64,000 bases of DNA from Camellia lanceoleosa (lineage: Eukaryota; Streptophyta; Magnoliopsida; Ericales; Theaceae): contig CM045758.1 in assembly GCA_025200525.1 (NCBI GenBank), forward strand, positions 194,220,463-194,284,462. The letters run 5' to 3'. Position numbers and translations under genes: made by a program. This document shows, one piece after another, positions 47,992 to 59,830 of this stretch (within the stretch, counting starts at the first letter, position 1; every line of letters begins with the position of its first letter). The notes beneath the pieces are model-generated. The model made no database searches and was not told where the DNA came from. It saw nothing but the letters and a program-made list of their open reading frames with translations.

Positions 47992-49210
47992 ATGGTCACG
48001 ACTAGATCTATGGTTTCTCACCACAATGTTGTCGACTACCAAGCCGACCCTCCCAATCCAAACAACCTACCACAGTATTTCACTGAGCTCACCAATAGCA
48101 TTAACCGCCTGGTCGAGCAAAACCAAGCCCTGATTAATGCTCTACTCCAAAGAAACCCTCCTATGCCTCCTCCACTACCTCCAGATATCCCACCCAACCA
48201 AGAACGAGCCCCGAGCCACACTATCCAGCAGCCCCATCCGCCCAACTTAGAGGGCTTGCGACCACCTCCCCTAGATATGAACCTATCTCCCCGGGTCTTG
48301 CACCTATCGATCTCGGCACTCTCTCTCGAGGGAGAGGCCAGTAGCGTCTAGCTCCTATTCCCTTCCGGTGGTGACAACGTCCCTTTCTAGGATGCAGAAC
48401 TCCGAGCAATGAAGCTCCAGCTCCAAGGAGTCATGCAGAACATACCGAATAAACCATCCACCACAGCCAACTCACCACTCGTTGCCTCCATCCGGGATAA
48501 ACCTCTACCACCTAAGTTCAAAATGCCTACCATCGACTCTTTTGACGGTACAACAGACCCAGTCAATCACTTGGAGACCTACTAGACCCTCATGATCCTC
48601 CATGCATTCCTTGATGAAATCATGTATCGGGCTTTCCCCATAACACTCAAGGGGTCGGCTCGACTTTGGTTTAGTCAACTGCCAGCAGACTCTGTCTCTA
48701 CTTTCCAGCACCTCAGTGACTCCTTCCTCAGCCATTTCATTGGAGCTCAATGCCAACGACGTCCGGCAACCCAACTCCTCAATATCTGTCAGACCGAGGG
48801 GGAGTCGCTGCGCAGTTTCGTTACCCGCTTCAACACCGAAGCCTTGCAGGTAGCGAAAAACGATGACAAGGTCATCCTTACGGCTTTCATGGCCGGTCTA
48901 CGGTCATCTGACTTTCTTTTCTCCCTCTTTAAAAACCCCCCGACCTCTATGGCAACCCTACTCTCCAAATCCCAAAAATACATGAACGCCGAAGATTCTC
49001 TAGCCGCCCGACAAGATCCTATAGCCAAAAACCCGACCCCTAAAGAGAAGAGAAAGGACTCAGAAACCAGAAACACCCAGTACACTCACCAAACACCTCA
49101 ATATACCGACCGACCGACTGACCACCCCGAGCCAACCGGTCGGTGCCAACCCGACCGCCCAGCCGGTTCGAAAGATACACACCCCTCAACTTTCTCATGG
49201 AACAAGTCTT
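47992..49210 (+). pseudogene. Gag of the Tat-lineage element
   Basis: The likely start is MVTTRSMVSHHNVVDY at 47992. The coiled N-terminal segment (LTNSINRLVEQNQALINALL) is followed by a Pro-rich stretch, then FKMPTIDSFDGTTDPVNHLE and the Gag core FPITLKGSARLWFSQLPADS, FQHLSDSFLSHFIG, ESLRSFVTRFNTEAL. All blocks share one frame with at least three in-frame stops (for example at about 48349 and in HLETY*TLM near 48583). The zinc-finger-like CRFHQDHGHNTKEY follows at about 49290 in another frame, with the final Cys replaced by Tyr. Confidence 0.88.
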
Positions 49211-49488
49211 GAGCTAGATCCAGTGAGATTACCCCCTCAAATGGCCCCAACCATCGCGGTCTCCTTCTAACAAGCAAGACCAGTCCAAATACTGCCGCTT
49301 CCACCAAGACCACGGCCATAACACCAAAGAATATGTTAACCTCAAAGACCAGGTCGAGGACCTGATCCGTCAGGGACATCTCAGTCAGTTCACGGAAGCT
49401 CGCCCCCAGCAAAGGCAAAGGACTGAACCCATCAGAAACAACCATCGGCGTACCCCTCCACGACAACCAGCACAACCCAACTAAGGTC

Positions 49489-50343
49489 ATGATCACCCTT
49501 CACAGCAACCTCGGGTACAAGGTAATCCCGCACCCACCTGTTGGAGAAATCAGAGTTATTGCTGGCGGGTTTGCTTGTGGAAGACCATCATACTTGGCCC
49601 AACGGGCAGAACTTAGAAAAATAAGACAAGGCTCAGACAAAGAAGTTGCCACACTAGACCGCCCTTCCAAACAGCCCAAACAGTGGATGGAGCCCATCAC
49701 CTTCACGGAGGCCGACTGCATAGGCATCCGTTACCCTCATGACGACTCTCTCGTCATCTCTGTCTTCCTCTCCAACTACAAAGTCAGACGGGTTCTCGTC
49801 GACAATGGCAGTTCTTCTGACATCATCTTCCTAAATGCCTTTCGCCAGCTTAAGATCAGGGAGAAAAGTCTGTCTCATCTCCAAACCCCATTGGTTGGTT
49901 TCACTGAAGACTAGGTGACCTCCATCGGCTCCATCGATCTTCTTATCACAATCGGCGAATACCCGCGGCAGACCACAAAATTACTCACCTTCCTTGTTGT
50001 CGACTGCCCCTCTGCTTACAACATTATCCTTGGCCACACCGCCCTAAGTGCCTTCCAAGCTATCACATCCACTTTCCATCTTGCCATCAAGTTCCCCACC
50101 GATCTCGGGGTTGGCACAGTAAGGAGAGAGCAGACCATAACTAGAGAATGTTATGTCACCTCACTTAAAGAGGTCAAGCTCAAGAAGGCTATGATCATTG
50201 AAGGACTCGACGTCAGAGACGAGGAAACCAGTGGAAGAGCTTGTCGAGGTCCTCATCGATCCCACCAACCCGGCAAAAACTGCCAAGATTGGCAGCCAAC
50301 TATCCTCCCAGGCCAAGGCCGACCTCATCGCCCTTCTAATTGA
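49489..50343 (+). pseudogene. Protease region of the Tat-lineage polyprotein
   Basis: Contains VIAGGFACGRPSYLAQRAEL, ITFTEADCIGIRYPHDDSLV and the active site VLVDNGSSSDIIFLNAF (Asp at 49801; DNG here), then LLTFLVVDCPSAYNIILGHT. One stop interrupts it at 49912-49914. The true reading shifts by one base near 50225, where the sequence becomes PVEELVEVLIDPTNPAKTA in the frame used by reverse transcriptase. Confidence 0.85.
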
Positions 50344-50345
50344 GC

Positions 50346-51640
50346 ACAACGATGTATTTGCCTAGACCCACTCCGATATGTCGGGTATTGACCCCTCTTT
50401 CATCACCCATCGCCTCAGCATCGAACCCTATTTCCGGCCCTTCCGCTAGAAGCAGCGCATCTTTCATCCGGAGCGCAATATTCTTATTGTTGCTAAAGTA
50501 GATAAGCTCCTTGAGGCACAATTTATCAAAAACGTGGATTACCCCAGATGGTTGTCAAATGTAGTCCTAGTCCGTAAGAACAACGGTAAATGGCGACTCT
50601 GTATCGATTACTCCGACCTCAACCGAACTTACCTCAAGGACAGTTATCCCCTTCCTCGCATAGATCTGCTTGTTGACGCCACGGCTGGCCATCAAATGCT
50701 TAGCTTCATGGATGCCTTCTCTGGGTATAACCAAATTCTGATGCACCCATCTGACCGGGAACACACCTCCTTCATCACCGACCGGGGAACCTACCATTAT
50801 CGTGTCATGCCATTTGGGCTGAAAAATGCCGGAGCCACTTACCAACGGTTGGTCAATGCCGTCTTTTATCATCAGATAGGACGGAACATGGAAGGATATG
50901 TTGATGACATGCTAGTCAAAACCAAACTCTCCACTGATCATCTGGTTGACTTACGAGAGACATTCGGTACACTACGGAAGTATCAAATGAAGCTCAATCC
51001 AGAGAAATACGCTTTCGGCGTAGGATCTGGGAAATTCTTGAGTTTTATGGTCAGTCAACGAGGCATCGAAGCTAACCCCGAAAAGATTAAGGCTTTGATA
51101 GAAATGCAGTCACCCCGAACGGTTAAGGAAGTTCAAAGGCTTACTGGCAGAGTCGCCGCCCTCAACCACTTCATTTCCCATGCAACAGACAAGTGCCTCC
51201 CCTTCTTCAAAGTTCTTTGGCAAACTTTCGAGTGGACGACCGAGTCCGAAAAAGCCTTCCAACAGTTAAAGCAGTGCATGGCCAACCCACCCTTACTTTC
51301 TCAAGCACTCACAGGCAAGCCTCTTTTTCTTTATCTAGCCGTCTCGAGCACCACAGTCGGTGCAGCCCTCATTAGGGAGGACGGTTTAGTACAGCGCCCG
51401 ATTTACTACATTAGCTGGGCTCTAAGAGGCGCCGAATAGAACTACCCATTGCTAGAAAAAATGTCCTTGGCCCTGATCACCGCCTCAAGACGACTCCGTC
51501 CTTACTTCCAAGCCCACTCCATAGTGGTCCTCACTGGTCAACCTTTAAAGAAGGTAATGCAACATCCCGAGCTGTCCGGCAAACTCGTGCAATGGTCGGT
51601 CGAGCTCAGCCAATTTGACATCTCCTACTGACCTCGAACG
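50346..51640 (+). pseudogene. Reverse transcriptase and RNase H of the Tat-lineage element
   Basis: From the frame change near 50225 the polyprotein stays in one register to 53449. Reverse transcriptase shows YPRWLSNVVLVRKNNGKWRL, CIDYSDLNRTYLKDSYPLPR, FMDAFSGYNQILMHPSD, VMPFGLKNAGATYQRLVNAV and the catalytic YVDDMLVK at 50897-50908, intact. RNase H follows (LFLYLAVSSTTVGAALIRED, PIYYISWALRGAE*NYPLLE). Stops occur near 50364, 50448, 51437 and 51629. Confidence 0.9.
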
Positions 51641-52240
51641 GCGATTAAGGGGCAGGCTGTTGCCAATTTTATCCTGGAATTCACTAATCCCACTCCGCCC
51701 ACTGTTCCACCGCCCCCCCAACCCCAGACTGAGGCAGAAGACCCCCATTCTTGGACCCTCAACGTCAACGGATCATCCCGCAAAGAAGGCAATGGGGCTG
51801 GTCTCATCCTCACCACCCTCAAAGGTGGTTATTTCAAATGTGCTCTCCGGTTCTTGTTCGATGCAAGCAATAATGAGGCCGAATATGAGGCACTAATAGC
51901 AGGTCTCCGCCTAGCCAGAGACATTGGTATCAACCATATCCGGGTGTTCAGCGATTCCCAGTTTATTGTCGGACAAATTACGGGGGAATTCGATGCCAAG
52001 GAAGACACAATGCGGGCTTATCGAGATATTGCACTCCTCCTTACTCGCCTCTTCAATACTTTCCACATCAAGCACATCCCTCGAAAAGCGCTCGAGATGA
52101 GATGGCTCGATTAGCTTCTCGCAAACCGGTCGAGACCTCGGCCCGCGGTTCTGCCTCGAGTACTTGGCCCACCCTGCCATTTCCCCAAACCAGTAGGAAG
52201 TCCACTTCCTCCAAAATGAACCTATCCTATGGGCGGCCGA
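51641..52240 (+). pseudogene. Second, archaeal-type RNase H
   Basis: After the first RNase H and a Pro-rich spacer, LNVNGSSRKEGNGAGLILTT, NNEAEYEALIAGLRLARDIG and FSDSQFIVGQITGEF define a further RNase H of the plant/archaeal type. The first catalytic Asp (usually VDGSS) is Asn here. Duplicate RNase H is a known hallmark of the Tat lineage. Confidence 0.85.
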
Positions 52241-53449
52241 TATCTTTCTATTTTTGACAACCGGGGAACTGCTACCGCCAAAGTCAGGGCCCGGTCGTCC
52301 AATTACGTTCTTGTCAGCGGCCTCTTGTACAAACGTGGCTTTTCACGCCCATATCTGCGATGCCTCAATCCAGCTCAAGCAACCTACGTGATGAGGGAAG
52401 TCCATGAGGGTATATGTGGTAATCATTTAGGGGCCAGGTCACTAGCCCACAAAATACTTCGCACTGGTTATTTCTAGCCTACTCTCAACCAAGATGTGGC
52501 TGACTTCGTGCTTAAATGTGATAAATGTCAACGTTTTGCTAGCATCCCCCATACTCCTCCTACAGAATTGATCACACTTTGCAGTCCTTACCCATTCGCC
52601 AAATGGAGGATTGACCTAGTTGGCCCATTGCCCACTGGACGAGGCCAAACCAAATTCACAATCGTCGCCATTGATTACTTCACTAAATGGGTAGAGGCGG
52701 AACCCCTTGCCACAATTACCGAGCGGAACACAACCAGATTCATCTAGAAGTCAATCGTGTGCCAATTTGGTATTCCTTAAGCCATCGTCTCCAACAACGG
52801 CAAACAGTTTGACAATGCCAAGTTCAGGAAATTCTGTGCAGAACTTCAAATCTAGCCGTGTTTCTCTTTCCCAAGTCATCCCCAAGCCAACGGCCAAGTA
52901 GAGGTTACCAACCATTTTCTTCTGAAGATCATCAAAACTAAGCTGGAAGCTGCTAAGGGACTTTGGGCTGAGGAATTACCAAATGTACTCTAGGCCTACC
53001 GCACTACCGCTCGAACTCTCACTGTGAAGACCCATTTTCGCTTAACATACTGCGCTGAGGCGGTCATCCCAGTGGAAATTGGTCTGCCTATACCAAGGGT
53101 TCTACACCCGAATCCAGAACTAACCGAAGAGCTACGTCAGGCAGACCTAGACCTAATTGAAGAGCTCCGAGAGACCACTGCTGTCAGGCGGGCCTCATAC
53201 CAACAGAGAATGAGAACGCACTACAATCGCAAAGTTCGACCGAGGGAATTCGCTGTGGGGGACCTTGTTCTGCGCGAAGCAACCCTTGCCACCAAAAATC
53301 CGGTCGAAGGCAAGCTGGCAGCCAAGTGGGAGGGACCTTACGTTGTTAAAGCCAGACCTCGTCTGGGTACTTACCGACTTCAAGACATGAAGGGCCGAGA
53401 CCTCCCCTATCCATGGAACGCCGAGCACTTGAAGCGTTATTTTCAATAA
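52241..53449 (+). pseudogene. Integrase of the Tat-lineage element
   Basis: The zinc finger is seen in VHEGICGNHLGARSLAHKIL and CDKCQRFASIPHTPP. The core has IDLVGPLPTGRGQTKFTIVA, FTKWVEAEPLATITE, AIVSNNGKQFDNAKFRKF (where DNG is usual, so the second catalytic Asp is Asn) and SHPQANGQVEVTNHFLLKII (catalytic Glu kept). The C-terminal part has RPREFAVGDLVLRE and KLAAKWEGPYVVKARPRLGT, ending WNAEHLKRYFQ at 53446. Internal stops occur near 52476, 52746, 52779, 52853 and 52991. Confidence 0.88.
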
Positions 53450-53650
53450 AAGTTCAATTTTTGTATCAATCTTTTGCTGTATTTCCTTTTTGACAATCTA
53501 CACACTTGAATGTTCTAATTCTCTTCTCATATGATGTAAATCTCTGATCAAATGGGCTACACTTTAATGACAAACAATCTTATTCTCAGTTAATCTCTGT
53601 GGCATTCCCATAACGTCTGATTGACGGCTTGAAGACTCACCAAATTTCGA

Positions 53651-53804
53651 TTATTTAAAGTCTCAGCCAGACTGAGCACGAAGGGCTCACCCAAACTGAG
53701 TTACTTAAAGTCTCAGCCAGACTAAGCACGAAGGGTTCAGCTAGACTGAGTTACTTAAAGCCTCAACCAGACTAAGCACAAAGGGCTCAGCCAGACTGGG
53801 TTAA
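53651..53804 (+). repeat. 50-bp tandem repeat, three copies
   Basis: Units starting TTATTTAAAGTCTCAGCCAG at 53651, 53701 and 53751 have an exact 50-bp period, each with AGCACGAAGGG inside. It lies 200 bp after the pol stop. Confidence 0.92.
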
Positions 53805-54331
53805 TTATGACTCAAGCATTCTTACTACTTTATGTTTGTAGCATAGTTGCCATACTTGGTCAAGTTCCAGGTCAACGCGTTCACACCTCTTAACATTCTT
53901 TACATTTTTTAACTCTCATTTGCCAACGGTTTAACATTTCAAGACTGTCACATTTTGAGACCTTTTCACTCTCACATTTTCTCAACACTTTGAGACCTTT
54001 TCACTATCACATTTTCAAGACTTAACACTTCAAGATTATCATATTTAAAGATCTTTACATCTGATAATATTCTTTGCATCTTCATTTTCTCACAAGCTAA
54101 ATTGGCTCCCAACCTTATTTGAATAACCATTCTCATTCTTTTCAGCTTTACAAAAACAAAGGCCACAGTGTGACAAACACAACTCATAATTTTATTTACT
54201 CACAAACTTATACATAAGTTTACTACAGAAGTTACACGCCCACCCAAAAAAAAAAAAAAAACAACAACAACAACAAACAAAGCAACAACAAAAGTTTTAT
54301 TTACAAACAAAGTGCAAAAATTTTACTTTCT

Positions 54332-56815
54332 TTATTCCTCTTCACTCGAAACAAGATCATCTTCATCAACTCCTTCATCTAAGGGGGTCTGGGCCACATC
54401 GTTTTCCTCCACTCTAACATTGTTGAAGTCCAAATCTGGGAACAGCTCTTCAGCCTTTCGCTTGAACATTTTCCAGCCGCTATCCCAGAACTCAGCCATC
54501 TCATGTTTGTAGAAGTCCGACTGCTGGAAGTTCTGAATCATTTCTTATTCACTCTTACTCCCAACGGTCGCTCCCAATGGGCCAGCCCCCCCAAAGCCCT
54601 CTCTTGCCAAGCTATTGGCGATTGCAGCATCAATAACCATCTGAAAGTCGGCGGACCCTTTGAACTGTTCTACCGCTGCGACGCACAGGTCGGGGTACGC
54701 CGCCCTCTCAGATGCTAGCTTGCTCCTTTCTTCCTCCAAGGCCCTTTCCAGCCTTGCCTTCTCCGCCACCACCTTGGCGCGCTCGTCTACCAACTCCTTC
54801 TCCAACCCAGCGATCTTCAAATCTGCTTCTTCTTTTTCCTTGATCGACTGGGCCCGTAAATCCTCATTGCAAGTCATGGCCTCATCCCACCGTTCGTTGG
54901 CGACGGTGCAGGCCTTCTGCGCCTCTTCCAGCTTCTTCTGCTTGCTCTCCAATTAGAACTCGAGCGATACCGCCTTACGGCGTTCCGTCTCCAGCTCTAA
55001 CTTGGTTGCGAGCAGCTCAGTATTGGGTCGGTCGGCTGAATAGCGCTGCACCATCGCCAACACTTCCATCTTTTTGGCTTTATTGGCCTCTTCTAACCCC
55101 CTGGCATACACACTCCGTGCGGTCCTTCTCCACCCCGCAGTTTCCCTTCTCAAACTTTCCAGTTGGGCCTTCGCCTTCTCCAACTTTATCTTCCGTGGCC
55201 CCACTTCTCCTTTGGCGGTCGCAATCTTTCTCAGTAGGGCTCTTGCTAAAGCAGTTGCCTCCATCTGAGCAAAGCACAACCCCCTTAACAGCTCGACCTC
55301 AGTGAAACTGGCCATTGAGTGCACGGCTGCCTCTTCCACTATCCCTAAAAGGTGATCTGCAGTTGTCTTGGCTGGGCCTCCTTCTCCTTCCAGTCACCCA
55401 GACACTGCTGGAGCATGGTAGATGGCAGTCTTCAGCTTGACCCCCTCTCCTTGGCGCGCAAGACCCCCCTTGGGCTACTGCTCCACCCCCTCTTCTGAGC
55501 CAGCTGACCCACTCTTCACTTGCATCTTAGGGCCCATAGCACTCATGTGCTCTTCTTCCTCTTGGGCCCCTTGACCTTTGTCCCCCTGCGCTTCTGGGAT
55601 AACCACCCTTTCTAGAGTAGCCCCCACCCTCCTCTCCTCTAGCTCCTCCACCATGGGAGTGTCCTCCCTACCAACCCTTATTTTCTTCGAACCGGGCGTA
55701 TCTGTAATCCTCTCAGTGGCAACCCTCCTCTTCTTCGACCTCTTCAGTCCCACCATCACCTTTCATTTGCCCCTCTCCTTCAGGGGGTCTATGGGTTGTG
55801 GCAATGGGGCAAACTCACTCAGGTTCTTATCGCCCAAAGGCTTAGGTTGAGGTCGAATCCTCTCCCTCATTACCACCTTAAGTGCAGGACCCAAGTTTGC
55901 CTCTTTGTACTTGTCCGCTCGGGCGAACAATCTCTTCTCTTCTGTCTTCCTCTACGTCTCTAGCTCCTCTCTTGCTGGGTCTTCTCCCAACGGTTGCGGT
56001 CCCAATTTCAGGGCGAACAACGTTGAAGACAGGACCAGCTCATCCCATCTCACCCCTTTCTCTTCCCTCAATTCCCTCACATTCTTCACTCGGTCTTCGG
56101 CCTCCCTGCCCAACTTAGGCTCGACTGATTTAGTGGGGACCTTCCACGTTGTACGCACCCTAGCCCCACCGTTCGCCGTCACAAAGAACCATCTCGGCCT
56201 CCACCCCTTCACCGACGATGGAAGACCCGCCACCAGACCTCGCCCCGCCACCGCTTGCAGCGTCACCCAGGTCTTCTGCTACCCGGAGGCCTTGTAGCAA
56301 GAGAAGAACTCCTTTACTATCATTGTCGTCTCTTCGGTCACTTGCGGCCAAGCACTCGCGCACACTATTACTATCTTCCAGGCGTTCGACATTAGTTGCC
56401 CTAGCGCCGCTTTTAGCTTGTTTAGCACATCCACCACTACTTGGAGGAGAGGTAGCCTTAAATCCCCTTGCAACGCCTCCTCGTACAAGCTAAATTCACC
56501 CGGCCGCATATCTGATGCCCTCTTCTTAGTTGTGGGCAATCTTAGCCCTATCTCCGAAGGAATTTGATACTTCTTCCTTATTCCCTCAAACTCCTCTGCT
56601 GTCAGTACGGATCTGTCCGGTTTGGTGTGCCAATGGTCTGGCTCCACCTGACTAATAGGTCTCGCGGCCGAGATTATTGTCCTGGGACGAGCTCGCACAA
56701 CCTGACTTGCTCCCTCTTTCTCCCTACACTCCATGCGATATTGTTCTGCCAAATCTACCACATCGTCGTTGTCCAATGGATCAACTCTCGTGGTTGTTGC
56801 TTCCTCTTGGGCCAT
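54332..56815 (-). pseudogene. Antisense ORF of the Tat-lineage element: 'putative gypsy-type transposase' domain plus coiled coil
   Basis: A minus-strand frame of 828 codons including stop, from MAQEEATTTRVDPLDND at 56815 to DEDDLVSSEEE and stop at 54332, holds one register throughout and is broken only by in-frame stops (about six). The N-terminal half resembles the plant family annotated as 'putative gypsy type transposon' (PF04195-like, from memory): EFEGIRKKYQIPSEIGLRLP, LPLLQVVVDVLNKLKAALGQ, SNAWKIVIVCASAW, and GLPSSVKGWRPRWFFVTANG. A charged linker follows. The C-terminal third is a long Glu/Lys/Ala/Leu coiled coil (for example KLELETERRKAVSLEF, KKLEEAQKACTVANERWDEA). Extra antisense ORFs are known from Tat-lineage elements; the function is unknown. 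Confidence 0.75.
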
Positions 56816-57220
56816 CTCTCTTGTGTGTCTGTGAATAACTTCGGATGCTGGTGTGAAATAGTCCACAAAATGTTGCAAAGGGGCATCACTCGACACAAAG
56901 GAGTTTACACTTGGAATATTTTGGTTGTTTGCAAAGAGATACGTAAAACGAATAATACCAAAGGCCCAAGGTTTGCCTATATTCCAAGGGTCGCAATTAA
57001 ATTTTGCCAGTTTGAAAATTTTCAAAAATTCGCCAAAATTGTCTTTTCAACACCTTATATTAACCTATTGTTTCATTTCTTCCTCAACGCCTAACCTTCC
57101 CTATCATGGGATTCCGCCACGTGTACGCCCATGATCCACTGCCCCCTTCCCCTACCCTGTCTTTTCCAATTCAAATTACCACGTGCCCTGCCACCCCTCG
57201 AGCCCCGCGCACCGTTACTT

Positions 57221-57360
57221 GGTCACTCTTCGCGGTCGGCCCTCCTCATGGTCGGTCCCTCCACTCGGTCACCCTTCGTGGTCAGCCCTCCTCATGGTCG
57301 GTCCATTCACTCAGTCACCCTTCGCGGTCGGCCCTCCTCATGGTCAGCCCTTCGCCTCGT
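57221..57360. repeat. 46-bp tandem repeat, three copies
   Basis: Units beginning GGTCACTCTTCGCGGTCGGC at 57221, 57267 and 57313 have a 46-bp period. It lies 400-550 bp upstream of the antisense ORF start, so it could belong to that ORF's promoter. Confidence 0.9.
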
Positions 57361-57418
57361 CGATCTCTAGCAACCATCATTCTCTTCATTATTCCCTTCG
57401 TTGGACTAAAGCTGCACT

Positions 57419-57435
57419 TGGGAATGGGGGACTAC
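57419..57435 (+). promoter_or_regulatory. Polypurine tract of the Tat-lineage element
   Basis: TGGGAATGGGGGACTAC directly precedes the 3' LTR start at 57436. Confidence 0.85.
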
Positions 57436-58015
57436 TGACATAGGTAGGCCCATAAAGGCTATAGCCCACTATGAACAATTCAAGCCCACCACTTAGGGCC
57501 CAATACATAATTCAACTGATGAGGCCCAACATGACTGGAAGTCAACATGGCATTAAGAAGCAATGACACTCAGACAAGTGGCAGGTGAAGGACAAATCAC
57601 ATAAGCAGACAAAGATCCTGCAAAGTCATTGCACTATACATCAGCCATTAATGAAGCCCCTTACAGTATTTATTGCGATAAGCCCTCCCCGTCGAGACAA
57701 AACAGCCTCACCATGAACAAGGCAAGCTAGAGCATAGACTTTCGGCCATGGCGACAGGTCGGAAGGGACAACGAAATGATTACCAGAGGATATAAGCAAA
57801 CGTCGAAGACAAGAAGAAGGTTAAGCTTTCTATCTCTAATCTATCTCTACATTCCACTTCTCTTTCTAACTTACTCATCGAAAGGTTCGCTGGGGGACTC
57901 CCCGTTCCCCGTTGAACTCTTGTGCAGGTCTTCTGGTGGGCTTGGTCACTCGAACGCTGGTTTGGGAAGCGTGGATCAGTCCGACCCGTTCCATCTGGAA
58001 CCCGCAGTATCATCA
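57436..58015 (+). mobile_element. 3' LTR of the Tat-lineage element
   Basis: Runs from TGACATAGGTAGGCCC to CGCAGTATCATCA, followed by the TAAAT target copy at 58016-58020. About 580 bp against 571 bp for the 5' LTR. Confidence 0.88.
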
Positions 58016-58020
58016 TAAAT

Positions 58021-58254
58021 AAAAAATGATAATGTAATTTGGATGTGCTATATAAGTAAACTTTTTATCTTTTTTTGATCACATCACTTTTTTATTTTTC
58101 TATATATTTTTTTATAAAAAATTAAAAAGATATATTTATTTAAATCATTCTAAACAACCCAATCTCTTCTTAATCAAACAATATATATTTTATAATATTG
58201 TTATAATAATTATTATTATTATATATTGGAAAGAAACGAGAGAGAGAAAGAAAG
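58021..58254. other. AT-rich sequence between two retroelements
   Basis: It continues the AT-rich target (TGATAATGTAATTTGG resembles the repeat at 47130-47317). No gene. Confidence 0.6.
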
Positions 58255-59349
58255 TGTTGGAAAATTTGGTTTATTAGGCTTATTTTGGGCCGACTTTGAG
58301 CCCAAAATTGAGTGGGCCCTGAACGTCTTTTAAGGCGGGTCCGAAGAGGTGAAGTGTTCTTATCACGTGGCAAATCACACGGTGAAGACGGTTAGTCAAA
58401 ACCATTTATGAGTGAATGGGAACATGACGTCGTTTTTGGGTTCGAGGAATGGACATTTAAAGATTTACATGTGGGTTTCCTTTTAATGGGTTGTCCCACA
58501 TTGAAACTTTAAGAAAGTTTATTTGTGTATATGAGGTCTAGCCTACAACACTTGGGTTGGGCCCCAAGGGACACCCCAAGTTTGTAGAAGGGAGGAGCTA
58601 TGGACAAAGTGAACCTTAGCCTAAACCACCACACGCGCGTGCATCAGCCCGCCTGGCCGTCAAGAAATCTTTGGGTCGATTCTAATATTAATTTTTTGGA
58701 CAAAATTCATTTGAATTTTTTTAAAAATTATTGTGGGAATTTAATTCAAATTTGAATTCCAATTTTTTGTTCAACTCTTGAGCCTCCTTTAGTCTAAATT
58801 TTGTAACGATTAGCTTGCTCATAGCACTTGCGATTCTGATCCAGCTTCTTTGTTTGTGAGGTTCAAACAGATCTACATATCCAGCAGTTATCTCTTCAGT
58901 TCCTTATGCACCTGTTCATTTGAAACCATATCTATTCATTTCAAATTAAGCACCTGTTCGGGTCTATATATTCAGATCTGTTCTATCAGTCTTAACCCTC
59001 AAAAAACAGTCTGAAAAATATTCATTTGTTGTGCATATTTCATTTGTATGCATTACTCTTCATTTTAGTTTTAAAATAAAATTCAGAGAGTTAGAACACA
59101 AATTTGGTTCGCCGAACAAATTGTTTGGAGTGCTACTACAATTTGTGAAGATCATTGTATCTTGGGAGATAGACGCCACTCAACCGTAAGCACCGTAGTA
59201 GGACGAATCTGTCTTAAGGACAGAGTGTCACACACTCGACTTGGTCTTTAATTATTGATTCGGTTCAACAAAATAAATTCTGTAAGTTTTATTTTATTTT
59301 GTTTGAATTATTTCAATTTATTTTATTTACATAGAAGATTGTTCCAACA
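58255..59349. mobile_element. Copia-type solo LTR (1095 bp)
   Basis: Starts TGTTGGAAAATTTGG and ends GATTGTTCCAACA, perfect short inverted ends (TGTTGGA and TCCAACA), with an exact 5-bp target duplication GAAAG at 58250-58254 and 59350-59354. A GGTTGTCCCACATTGAAAC motif near 58490 is typical of plant copia LTRs. No internal region remains. Confidence 0.85.
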
Positions 59350-59354
59350 GAAAG

Positions 59355-59619
59355 ATAACGGAAATGAAGAAAGAGAGAAATGGTAACCAAAAAAGAAAAA
59401 AAAGAAATTCCAAATTTGGAGATTTCGCATCGTAACAACATAGTTATCATATTATTATTTTAAAATCATAACACTATTTATTATATAAATTATAAAAGTT
59501 TAAATTTTTTAATATTATATTATATTATTTATTAATATATTAATTAATACATCAATTGATATATTGATAAATTAAATTAATCGTTTTGTAATGAAAGGGC
59601 AAGGTCAAGCACCCACAAT
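59355..59619. other. AT-rich sequence, nothing recognised
   Basis: Poly-A and TATTA-rich sequence between the solo LTR and the Harbinger terminus. Confidence 0.5.
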
Positions 59620-59830
59620 TTGGACCCGTTTGGTAAAATTGTGGGAAAGTGATTATTTATTATAGTTTACAGCTGTGAGCATAAGCTGGTAACCTGTTTG
59701 GTGTAGTTGTGAGATTATATATTTAAGCAGCAGAATAGTATTTGGTAAATAAGCTGTAAAATAGCTTTTTGTTGTATAATTGTCATTTTGCCCTTATGAA
59801 CATAAAAATTGTAATTTTGTCATTTTCTTC
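59620..59830. mobile_element. PIF/Harbinger left terminus or MITE
   Basis: GGACCCGTTTGGTAAAATTG and GTGGGAAAGTGATTAT closely resemble the end of the MITE at 16812-17063. The downstream AGCAGCAGAATAGTATTTGG and TTGTCATTTTGCCCTTAT are typical of Harbinger-derived termini. The transposase pseudogene follows at 60127. No matching right terminus was found before 62938. Confidence 0.5.

Larger units (their letters stand above)
47318..58015 (+). mobile_element. Complete Tat-lineage Ty3/gypsy retrotransposon, decayed (10.7 kb)
   Basis: LTRs at 47318-47888 and 57436-58015 start TGACAT and end near ATCATCA, with an exact 5-bp target duplication TAAAT (47313-47317, 58016-58020). Order: LTR, primer-binding motif, gag, protease, reverse transcriptase, RNase H, second (archaeal-type) RNase H, integrase, a 3.9-kb 3' region with an antisense ORF, polypurine tract, LTR. 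The second RNase H and the long 3' region mark the Tat lineage. The LTRs differ by roughly a tenth of positions by eye, mostly transitions, and several stops and frameshifts occur, so it is old. Confidence 0.92.

Noticed and set aside
54660..56493. Several plus-strand ORFs of 60-130 codons in the Tat 3' region
   Set aside because: They are shadows of the antisense frame, which has recognisable domain motifs.
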